From positions 127,001-191,000 of the forward strand of contig JAUJYZ010000878.1 of NCBI GenBank assembly GCA_033675265.1: 64,000 nucleotides of DNA, given 5' to 3'. Of the stretch, positions 29,634 through 39,844 are shown one piece after another. Made by a program: the position numbers and the translations under genes. Below the pieces are notes generated by a model. It saw only the letters and a list, made by a program, of their open reading frames with translations, searched no databases and was not told the DNA's origin. This stretch comes from Actinostola sp. cb2023 (taxonomy: Eukaryota > Cnidaria > Anthozoa > Actiniaria > Actinostolidae). The first letter of the stretch is position 1; every line of letters begins with the position of its first letter.

Positions 29634-31772
29634 ATGGCTCGAGTGTGCACAAACATACATGTCTGCTGTCCACCTGGACCGAAGACCCAAACAGCTACAT
29701 CACGTGCAAGATTATCATCTCTGTCTGGCCGAATGGATTATTCTTTTACAGCTGTACATCCTGTAAGTTACCAAGAGATGATGGCTACAGATCCTTCATG
29801 CAGATACATCAAGCCTCTCAAAGAACCAATTTTTGTTTTTGTGCATGGAAAAGAGGTTTATGATGTCTCAGCAGTGATTTCTATTTTATTTGGGTTTGTA
29901 GATAAAATAGGACAACTTTCTGTAGAAAAACACGACAGTTACAAGGGTTTACAAGTAAGACTTCAGAATACAGGCACTGTGAGTATAAGGTACACACGGT
30001 GCGAAATTGCGCGCAATATTGTTGGCAACATGTACTATTGCAGCGTATGTACGTCTACCATTGCGCGCAATGTTCCAGAAGATCGCACTGTACTTCAATA
30101 ACCTTGGCCACAACAATTGCACAACACACTGCAACAATGTTGCCAGCAATATTAATTGCGCGCATTGCTGCACCGTGTACCTTAATCGACTTTAACTTTG
30201 TCTGTGTTTTGTGAGTCAGTCGCAATGTTTCCTTTCGTTTCCTCAGAAATCGTTGTTTTTGGTGAATTCATCGTGCACGCCCGCAATCATGACGCTGGCA
30301 CATACAAACAAGTACAAGCGTTTAACGAACGGAGAGGACTGGACGCTGGACTTTCCTGCTTCATGGTAAGTTTGACAAAGCTAGAGAAAGCTAGAGCGGT
30401 TGTGCTGAGCGGTTGGGACATAGATCGCAATCTCATGCCTAGAGCCTACGAGGCATACATAATAAAAATGTACCATATATGAAGGATCGACCAGGAACAT
30501 GGGTTCTGAGCACGATTGGAATAGATCGGTGAAACATTTTATGGGCGCGCATGCTCATTGAATGCATATTATGTTTTTGTAGTGATGGTCGAATTGGTAT
30601 CAACTACAAGGGACAGTGTGCTGTTAAAGTATTTCACGTGTGTCTAATAACTACAACGATGATCAAAGAAGTCAAATTCGATTTTATCGACGGTAAACAT
30701 GCAATCACCCTCATTGACGGAGTGTACTACGAGTACTAAGACTAAGGGCGCTTTTCATTTAGCTATACGTGGCCGGTCTGTCCGCCATTTTTACTAATAT
30801 GACTCAAGCAGCCACCAACTTGAACACGTACAGGACGCAAAAACTGAGGACTATACCTAGCTTGAGTGCGGTCTACATTTCCAGGACGAACTGGTGTGTT
30901 CCGTTATTATAAAACCCATGCAACTGGTCTGTCTGGTCAAATGAGAAGCGCTATAATAATATGTGTATTGTGACCTGTCCTAATAGTTAGTGTTTTTAAA
31001 AATCACTGATCGAAATCTTCTCAATACATAGGTGAAATAGAAGAATGTGAACATCGCAAAAGCCAATACAGTGCATATAATCAACATTGGTTACCGTCTT
31101 CGCTTGGTTTCAATGATCTCAGTTCAGCCGTCTTTGTCCCAGTAGTAATAGTACTCATCCTGGCAATCCTTGCAACACTAGCACTAAAGGTAGACACCAA
31201 CAGTATAAAGCATAAAGAACGCGGACATTATACAATGAGATGAGAACTCGTCGTAAATACTCGGAAACTGACCTCTAAATTCCGCGCGCTTCCACTACAC
31301 TTAATACTTGTTAGATTTTTAAAAGAACTGAAACGCCATATTTTTTCCTCAGTTTTTCTTGACAGCATATCGGCATGGTTCGATGCACACAGCCAAGAGG
31401 GAGTTCCACCATAGGTTTCGCACTGTCTTCCAAACTCGACTAGAAAATCTCAAAAACTCTCTGACAAACGTGTTGAATTCGGACGAAAACAAACGGTAGG
31501 TCGAGAAGACGAAATTTTATTTGTTGAAATCAGTGCCATGTCTTCAATTGAAACTCCATTGAAGATACTCAGTATTTAAACATTATCTTGCATGCAGTTC
31601 GAGACGTCTTCTAAGTAACAAACACAAACGCTTTCAATTTTTAATGAATCAAAAGCAATTAATGTCTATAGAAATAATAAATTATAGAAACTTTAAAATA
31701 GTTTCAATAGTATACAAGTGCATTTTCGCTTATCAAACGATTAATATTGTTTTCCCTTTTTCTTGCAGATAA
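29634..31772 (+). CDS. Putative single-pass membrane protein, 5' end uncertain
   Basis: I do not recognise the family. The well-supported exons are 30247-30365, 30583-30692, 31032-31189, 31353-31495 and 31769-31772, with GT-AG borders and matching phases, coding 177 aa. The protein has a Cys-containing presumed ectodomain (CDGRIGINYKGQC, IEECEHRK), one TM helix (VFVPVVIVLILAILATLALK) and a basic cytoplasmic tail ending SDENKR. A 5' exon 29634-29762 (ATG at 29634, donor GTAAGT) joins in phase and would give 220 aa. It lacks a signal peptide, so the true first exons may be elsewhere. An alternative frame of 30247-30365 (HDAGTYKQVQAFNERRG) is open but out of phase with both neighbours. A fold-back element sits in the intron. 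Confidence 0.45.
29987..30183. mobile_element. Fold-back element in the membrane-protein gene
   Basis: Ends AAGGTACACACGGTGC and GCACCGTGTACCTT. Arms also share GAAATTGCGCGCAATATTGT and its complement. It accounts for several overlapping open frames here that are not genes. Confidence 0.8.
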
Positions 31773-31972
31773 CTCGTTGGACAAGTTAAATGAGAAAAAT
31801 ATATACATAAAAACTATCGAAAACTACGTTCTCGTGCTAGTCCCTTGTACAACCCTTCCTACTGAAACCACATAGTTACCGACTCCACCGACTCCGTTTT
31901 CCGTGTTCCAATTTTTGGGCATTGTGGGAATGGAGAATTGATAACTTGAATGCGTTATTTTCAACTGAATTC

Positions 31973-31978
31973 CAATAA
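31973..31978 (+). promoter_or_regulatory. Possible polyadenylation signal AATAAA
   Basis: AATAAA lies 200 bp after the plus-strand stop at 31772 and 20 bp before the end of the converging minus-strand gene at 31998. The 3' ends of the two genes would therefore nearly touch or overlap. Confidence 0.4.
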
Positions 31979-31997
31979 ACCCCTTCAACCTGTCTTT

Positions 31998-34900
31998 CTA
32001 GGCCCTAACTTTAAGGGACTGCAGTCGTTTGGTACCTTTTGAGGTCGGTTTGACACTACACCACAGGGATCCCATTGTTTCCAAAATATGCCCAACATTT
32101 TTCCCCTTCAAAAAGCTGACATAGTCAATGCTGGTAAACCTTACACCACGCCCAGAGCATAATCTGATGTAGTACAAAAATATATCAAGTGTCCACGCTG
32201 AGTTTACATCCAGAGCACGTGACTCAACTACGTCACTACAAAGCAAGAGAGGAATAGTTGGTCCTGTGACCTCAAAAACCTCAACAAAACATCCTGTGTG
32301 AACTCCGAGAGACTGCAGAGACTTGGAGTAGAACGGGCTGTCTTTGTACAAACGCTTCATTGGGATACCTGTGGTACCACTGCATGGGAAATTTCGCCTT
32401 TTGTTCTCAATGAGTGTTTTGACTTTTTCTTCATCAATCTGTGACTTGATCACTTTGCTTGCTTGTAATATGAATTTCTCCGTAGTTGGGTGTTTGAAGG
32501 CCAAGAATGTTGAAGGCCGGAGTTGAAAAGCCTGGCGGATGGCTATGTCCAATGAATGTAGGGAATCACTCTGATTGACAAGGATTTCCTTGATACCTTT
32601 ACCCATTAAAGAAACAACTAACACCTACCAAGATAAATATGGAAACATAGATGTAGTTATTTTTTGAAAAACAAACATTTTCGATCTGTTCAGATCATCA
32701 TTAGGTACTTTTACCAAGATAAAGAAACATTCTATTGGTCAGCAACAGCGAGGAAGTACTTTCAAGAATGCATGATGTTGCATATGATACAACTGATATC
32801 AGCCCATGATCAATTGCTATCACCCCACCACAACCACCCATCACTACCATACAACCACACACCACCACTATACAATCACCCATCACCACCAACCACAACT
32901 ACCCATCACCACCACCCCAACCACCCATCACTACCATACAACCACCCACCATCACTATACATTCACCCATCACCACCAACCACAACTACCCATCACCACC
33001 ACCCCAACCACCCATCACCACAACCGCCCACCACCACTATACAACCACCAACCACATCACCACCAACCACAACTACCCATCACCCCAACCACCCATCACC
33101 ACAACCACTATACAACCACCCATCACCACCAACCACAACTACCCATCAACACCATCCCAACCACCCATCACCACAACCACCCACCACCACTATACAACCA
33201 CCCATCACCACCACACAACCACCCATCACTACCATACAACTACCCACCACTACCATACACCACACAACCACCCAACACTATCACACAACTGCCCATCACC
33301 ACCACAACCAACCATCACCATCACAACTACCCACCACTAACACCCACCACTACCATACACCACTACCATCACCATCACAACTACCCATCAGCACCATATA
33401 ACTACCCATTGCTACCACCCACCACTACCATACACCACTACCATCACCACCACAACTACCCATCACCACCATACAACTACCCATCACTACCACCCACCAC
33501 TACCATACACCACTACCATCACCACCACAACTACCCATCACCACCATACAACTACCCATCACTACCACCCACCACTACCATACACCACTACCATCACCAT
33601 CACCACCACAACTACCCATCACCACCATACACCACTACCATCACCACCACAACTACCCATCAGCACCATATAACTACCCATCGCTACCACCCACCACTAC
33701 CATACACCACTACCATACACCACCACCGTGACTACCCACCACTACCACCCACCACTACCATACACCACACAACCACCTATCACCATCAAAACCATCACCA
33801 CCACAACTACCCATCACCACCATACAACTACCCATCACTACCACCCACCACTACCATACACCACTACCATCACCACCACAACTACCCATCACTACCACCT
33901 GGCCACTACTACCATACAACTACCCATATCACTACCACCCACCACTACGATACAACTACCATCACTACCACCCACCACTACCACCCACCACTACCACACA
34001 GCTACCCACCACTACCATCTACCACCACCGTGACTACCCACCACTACCACCCACCACTACCATACACCACACAACCACCTATCACCATCAAAACCATCAC
34101 CACCACAACTACCCATCACCACCATACAACTATCCATCACTACCACCTGGCCACCACTACCATACAACTACCCATCACTGCCACCCACCACTACGATACA
34201 ACTACCCATCACTACCACCCACCACTACCATACACCACACAACCACCACAACTACCTACCACTACAATACACCATCACACAACCACCCATCACTATCACA
34301 CAATAATAATAATAATAACTAATAATAATAATAATAATAACTACCCATCATCACCACAACTACCCATCAACACCATACAACTATGCATCACTACCACCCG
34401 GCCACCACTACCACCCACCACCCACCACTACCATACACCACACAACCACCACAACTACCTACCACTACAATACACCATCACACAACCACCCAACACTATC
34501 ACACAATAATAATAATAATAACTAATAATAATAATAATAACTACCCATCATCACCACAACTACCCATCAACACCATACAACTACCCATCACTACCACCCA
34601 CCACTACCACTACCACCCACCACTACCACCCACCACCCACCACTACCATACACCACACAACCACCTATCACCATCAAAACCATCACCACCACAACTACCC
34701 ATCACCACCATACAACTATCCATCACTACCACCTGGCCACCACTACCATACAACTACCCATCACTACCACCCACCACTACGATACAACTACCCATCACTA
34801 CCACCCACCACTACCATACACCACACAACCACCACAACTACCTACCACTACAATACACCATCACACAACCACCCATCACTATCACACAATAATAATAATA

Positions 34901-37404
34901 ATAATAACTAATAATAATAATAATAATAACTACCCATCATCACCACAACTACCCATCAACACCATACAACTATCCATCACTACCACCCGGCCACCACTAC
35001 CATACAACTACCCATCACTACCACCCACCACTACCACCCACCACTACCATACACCACACAACCACCTATCACCATCAAAACCATCACCACCACAACTACC
35101 CATCACCACCATACAACTATCCATCACTACCACCCACCACTACCATACAACTACCCATCACTACCACCCACCACTACGATACAACTACCCATCACTACCA
35201 CCCACCACTACCATACACCACACAACCACCATTCACCATCACACAACCACCCACCACTACCACAACTACCTACCACTACAATACACCATCACTATCGCAC
35301 AATAATAATAATAATAACTAATAATAATAATAACTACCCATCATCACCAAGTGTGCAACTACCTCTGCCAATATCACCATTATTATATATTTCATTCCAT
35401 CCCATGGCAATCCTATTCCATCCCATCATCACCAAGTGTGCAACTACCTCTGCCAATATCACCATTATTATATATTTCATTCCATTCCATCCCATGGCAA
35501 TCCTATTCCATCCCATCATCACCAAGTGTGCAACTACCTCTGCCAATATCACCATTATTATATATTCCATTCCATCTCATGGCAATCCTATTCCATCCCA
35601 TCACCACCATGTGTGCAACTACCTCTGCCAATATCACCATTATTATATATTTCATTCCATTCCATGCCATGGCAATCCTATTCCATCCCACTTCCACTCC
35701 CATTCTATTATATAACCTATTCTATTCATTGCCACCATAATCATGCTTTTCTAGATTTTCCATGTATGATGTCATTGAGTGATATTTAATTTAAAAGGTA
35801 AAGGACTTTGTTTAACGTCAGTAGATCCTTTAGCCGGCTGCTAATCTTCCAGGAAGCTGAAGGTGCGCTCAATTTACCCCCCTCTTTCCATCAGTGCTCC
35901 GTTTTACAGGTATCTAAAAGAATTCATGCCTTTACAAATACATGTACAGTCATTTGCAAAAATTCTGGCCGCCACGATATATCAATATATTGGGTGCATT
36001 ATGGGTAATTAAATAATAATTTTTACAAACAAAAACCATAAGACTAAAATAAACATTATACTAAATATTTCTCCAACTTTGCTGACATTGACCCACCCAT
36101 AATGCACCCGATATATTGATATTTCATAGTGGCCAGAATTTTTGCAAATGACTGTACATTACAGAAAATATGTATTTACCTCTTTCCCTGAAATTTCAAA
36201 TTTCTTTGGCCCAACTTTGTTCAATACATATGTCTTATTAGGTCTGTTCAGTGACAGTTTTGTCTTGTTTGGAATCACCATGCAGTCAATAATGTCATCA
36301 TCAGACAAAATATCCTCATTTTCAAGAGGCACAAAGTTTCGACACAGCTTCATCTGGCTGTCAAGTTTCAAGACATATCTAACAAGCCAGTGAAATTCAG
36401 CTACAACCATACCACGGCAAGCATTAATAGTGTTATATTGACTGCTTGTAAGACATGTAGGCCAGATTTTAAGGAACACTGTGATATTAGACTGATTACA
36501 GAAATGTCTGTGAAACTCTTTGGGAAGACATTTCAGTAGTGATTCAGATTGCATGCATCTGGTTTGAACAACTGCAGCTCTTAAGCAGTGAGTAACTAAT
36601 GGAACAGGTTGGTGTAGTCTAAAAACAAAGAACAGAAGTTAGAGTATTCAATCACTTTGATTTTAATATTCTAAATTCATCCATTTGTCCATACATCCAC
36701 TCACCCACCCACCTACCATCCATTCATTTATTCAGTCATCATTTTCTTTGATTTCTTTATAATCCAGTGAAGTAAAGTTCATATTTAAGCTTACGTTTCT
36801 TGCTCAAAACAAAGAATCATTGAAGCAATGAATCAAAGGTCATTTGATATTCATGAGTTGTCTTCACGTACGCCTTTCCAACGCCAAACTCACACATCAA
36901 AATACCCGGGTCAAAATACAACTTCTTTCAACACAACAACCTAGAAACCCAAACAAACATTTCCCAACAGATTTAGCCGTGTTTTATACATGTCCTAAGC
37001 GTGTCTTACCGCTCTGCAGGCAAACAGAATCCACTGTGGCTTTGAGTTCGAGTTGTCGGTGCATGGGTGGCCTCTATGCTGAGACGAATGAATCGATCCG
37101 GGGAAATCCCTGGCTGTACAGACATGACATCAGAATCGACTTCTTGCTCATTAATGGACACTTTAACTTTGTCCCAGTCGTAAGTGAGGATAATTTTCTG
37201 TGCGCTGTATGGTCCCCATACAGGGAAAATATTCACAGACATCACATCATATGGAATCAAATATTGGCTGTAATCGTTCTTATAATTATTATCAACGAAA
37301 TCGGATGGATCCTGGATGTATTTCAGCTTTGGTGAACGGTGTTTAGAGAAATATGCCTTTCCTGTTGTACAGGATAACCTTGTTTTGTGTTCTTTTTCAG
37401 GCAT
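31998..37404 (-). CDS. Unrecognised three-exon protein, 483 aa
   Basis: I do not recognise this protein. Exons 37404-37019, 36618-36180 and 32624-31998 join through consensus GT-AG sites with agreeing phases (2, then 0), giving 483 aa. An in-frame TGA three codons before the ATG supports the start. There is no signal peptide or TM segment, so it is probably cytosolic or nuclear. Visible features: a Lys/Tyr-rich N-terminus; a central Cys-rich segment (THCLRAAVVQTRCMQ); an acidic patch (LENEDILSDDDIID); and a C-terminal third opening VLVVSLMGKGIKEILVNQ then HSLDIAIRQAF, which could be a beta-grasp-like fold, though this is a guess. Intron 2 (3.55 kb) is almost entirely tandem repeat. The start of intron 2 abuts a MITE at 35944-36157. 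Confidence 0.6.
32815..35345. repeat. ACC/CAT-rich compound satellite, 2.5 kb
   Basis: Degenerate runs of CCACCACTACCATACAACTA and CCCATCACTACCACC type units alternate with AAT runs (for example 34300-34340 and 34500-34540). Blocks of roughly 200-250 bp recur (ACCACACAACCACCTATCAC). The plus strand is nearly free of G, so long Thr/His/Pro frames stay open; these are not supported as genes. Confidence 0.9.
35346..35700. repeat. 85-90-bp tandem repeat, four units
   Basis: The unit contains AAGTGTGCAACTACCTCTGC, then CAATATCACCATTATTATAT and CCCATGGCAATCCTATTCCA. It directly follows the ACC/CAT satellite in the same intron. Confidence 0.9.
35944..36157. mobile_element. Fold-back MITE related to 9830-10102
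   Basis: Ends GTACAGTCATTTGCAAAAAT and the complement at the right, with internal GGGTGCATTATGGGTAATT and ACCCATAATGCACCC. It shares the GCAAAAATTCT and TGCATTATGGGTAAT blocks with 9830-10102. It ends 22 bp from the donor of exon 2 of the minus-strand gene. Confidence 0.85.
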
Positions 37405-37808
37405 TTTAATTCAGGGAAATTTTTCCCGAATTTATTCGTCGTGGATTTTCTGGAAAACCCCAGACAAGGGGCAGGTTACCACAGGAAGCCCAGTTCTAAT
37501 GCCCCAGTGCACAGGGAGCCCAAATGAACCTTTTCCTCACGGACGCGCAACGCTTTTGTTACGTTTTCTACGTTTGCTACGTTTGCTACGTAAATGGCAT
37601 TTATTTAATTTCTTGGCACACAATCGGCGAAAAATGATGGCTACATTTGACATATGCAACAAGGAAAAACAATTCGAGAAATGACCGCGATGCATGATGT
37701 TGTAAATGGGCGAGAAGTAGCAATGAAATCTCGCAATCTGATTGGCTCTCAGCCGTTGTCAATAAGAGTACGACACACTGTGCGCACGGAACCAGTGCGC
37801 GCTTGACT
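37405..37808. other. Upstream region of the unrecognised minus-strand gene
   Basis: Likely 5' UTR and promoter of the gene starting at 37404. Includes a short repeat CTACGTTTGCTACGTTTG at about 37567. No exon seen. Confidence 0.4.
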
Positions 37809-38360
37809 TAGACTGATTCCATAAGTCGCTTACGTCCTGGACTCGCTCACCTAGCGACTTATCATACTTTTACTATTTTTCTGTGCAAACGAAAACGAGG
37901 CTGATGAATAATAATTAGCGGAAGTGAAATTTTCTTAAACATACCTTGGTCCTGTGTTGTTGTTAATGCTAGCTATTTAACGTCATTCTGGCTGGTTTTT
38001 AGTCGTTTTAGAGCAGTTTTTGAAAAATTAGCCCACCAGTCAATAAAATTAGTCCACCAAATCCTTTAAGGAAATCCTTTCTTTTCCTTCCAGAGTTTCA
38101 CTAAACATGGCTCACAAAATGGCTTCGGAATGATCTTTTGAATCTTTGAAGAGTTCACAACGGAAGTAGTTTAGAGCAATAAGAGCTGTTCTGTGATTGG
38201 TTCAAATCTTATCAGACCATATAACGAGCGACGTGATTGGAGGTCGCCGTATAGTGGCGACGCCGATCAAAATGAACCAAGAAGTGTTATAAGTCGGTTG
38301 GTGAGCGAAAGTCAGAATCGACAAAGAGCGTATAATAGACCGACTTATGGAATCAGTCTA
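37809..38360. mobile_element. Fold-back element with 20-bp ends
   Basis: TAGACTGATTCCATAAGTCG (37809-37828) and its exact complement at 38341-38360 enclose about 510 bp without a recognisable transposase. Confidence 0.65.
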
Positions 38361-38384
38361 TTTTTGACTTTGTTATTGTAAATA

Positions 38385-38523
38385 AAACTAGTTGCTACAA
38401 ATAAAACGACTTGCTGCAAATAAAACGAGTTGCGACAAATAAAACGACTTGCTGCAAATAAAACGAGTTGCGACAAATAAAACGAGTTGCGGCAAATAAA
38501 ACGAGATAGATAGATAGATAGAT
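38385..38523. repeat. 19-bp minisatellite followed by GATA repeat
   Basis: About seven units of AAATAAAACGAGTTGCGAC / AAATAAAACGACTTGCTGC type, then five GATA units. Confidence 0.9.
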
Positions 38524-38640
38524 GCCTTTATTTACACAGGGTAGCTCAATCAGTATTTACAAAGCTGTAAATGCTTGTTTGGTCGTTGAAATGGAATAAG
38601 AAATATCGTCAGTGTAAAGTTGTTCAACCGACAATTTATG

Positions 38641-39247
38641 CACAACACTTTCCTTCCTTCTTTCCTTCCTTCGTTCCTTCTTTCAATCCTTCCTTCCTTC
38701 CTTCTTTTCTTGTATCAAAAAAAACATAATTTTCTAACGTCTTTACCTTTAAAGCTATCTCCTCACTGACTTGATTTGGTGTGGGGAAGTACCTGGGTCT
38801 CATACACCAGCAAATGCCGATGGCATCAACTATTAGCTCAACTATTAGCCCATATATTGGGAGGTACATTAAACTATGTATATATAGATGTCCAGAGTGT
38901 AAAAATCAGGGCAAGACGAAAGAGCACTTCGAAGTCTTTTGCGGTATTGCCTCTGCGATGGTGAGATCTAGCAAATTACGCATTTTGGAGAGAGAGGAGA
39001 GGGGAGAGAGGGAGAGAGGGGAGAGGGGAGAGGGGAGAGGGGAGGGGAGAGGGGAGAGGGGAGAGGGGAGAGAGGGGAGAGGGGAGAGGGGAGAGGGGAG
39101 AGGGGAGAGGGGAGAGGGAGAGGGGGAGAGGGGAGAGGGGAGAGAGGGAGAGGGAGAGGGGAGAGGGGAGAGGAGAGGGGAGAGGGGAGAGGGGAGAGGG
39201 GAGAGGGGGGAGAGGGGAGAGGGGAGAGGGGAGAGGGGAGAGGGGAG
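38641..39247. repeat. Left arm of an inverted repeat shared with 41826-42430
   Basis: Contains, in order, a TTCC-rich microsatellite, a core of about 270 bp that includes a copy of cyclase exon 3, and a (GGGGAGA)n run. The same three parts appear in reverse order and orientation at 41826-42430. The two arms are separated by about 2.6 kb that carries exons 4-7 of the ADP-ribosyl cyclase gene. Confidence 0.85.
38755..38960 (+). pseudogene. Inverted, decayed copy of ADP-ribosyl cyclase exon 3
   Basis: Plus-strand copy of the exon at 42088-42244, including acceptor context (TTTAAAG) and donor (GTGAGATC). It encodes WCGEVPGSHTPANADGINY, then reads TAG: a 49-bp insertion carries stops. Sequence after the insertion, RCPECKNQGKTKEHFEVF, matches the true exon. 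It then has Cys (TGC) where the true exon has the catalytic-site Trp (TGG) of FWGIAS. It lies beyond the 3' end of the cyclase gene on the opposite strand and cannot contribute a normal exon. Confidence 0.85.
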
Positions 39248-39844
39248 AATGGTGGATAATGGATCACATACTTTACGCTTGCGTTGCCATATTCTATATA
39301 TATATAGATTCTGCAAATTCTTGTTTTATAAGTAGTTTATTTATTTTTATTGATTACATATTAAATCAGTTAATATGTGCTAATTGTTAGCAGTGATCAG
39401 TAATTTTTAATAATTTTTGATGAATTAAGTAAGAACTTGTAAGCTGGGCTTTGACCTGTAACAAAGATAAAAGTAGTAGTCACCAGACCTCCACCACAGA
39501 TCGATGATGATGTTTGCCCATTTCATACCACGTGACTAGTCCATTGCGTCGGCAGTAATTTTCATCGCACGAACAAAACAAACATCGACATAGACAAACT
39601 TTGAACAAAAAAAACGTATTGGTGAATATGAAATGGGAAAACATTGATCAACTTGATGGGTTGTACAGCTGTCAGTCTTGCTAATGATGGATTTGATATC
39701 ACGTGATCGATCATGTACCTGACCGCGCCACGCCCATACACCAGACTTGAAAAGAATTGAAATTTGCCTCTGATCTTTTCATCCTCTTTTCTTTCCCAAT
39801 AATCAATAACCCGAGGCCATTGCTATGAGTAACACATCCTCACC

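Noticed and set aside
29528..31189. BK-channel beta subunit (KCNMB) for the membrane protein
   Set aside because: Some Cys spacing (YITCKIII, GLSCFM) looked suggestive, but those frames are out of phase with the downstream TM exon and no first TM segment was found.
32664..34892. Thr/His/Pro-rich frames up to 567 aa
   Set aside because: Low-complexity ACC/CAT satellite inside an intron of a minus-strand gene; composition alone keeps the frame open.
38636..39335. Plus- and minus-strand frames at 38636-39335 as a new gene
   Set aside because: The plus-strand region is a decayed inverted copy of cyclase exon 3 with a stop-bearing insertion; the rest is GGGGAGA simple repeat.
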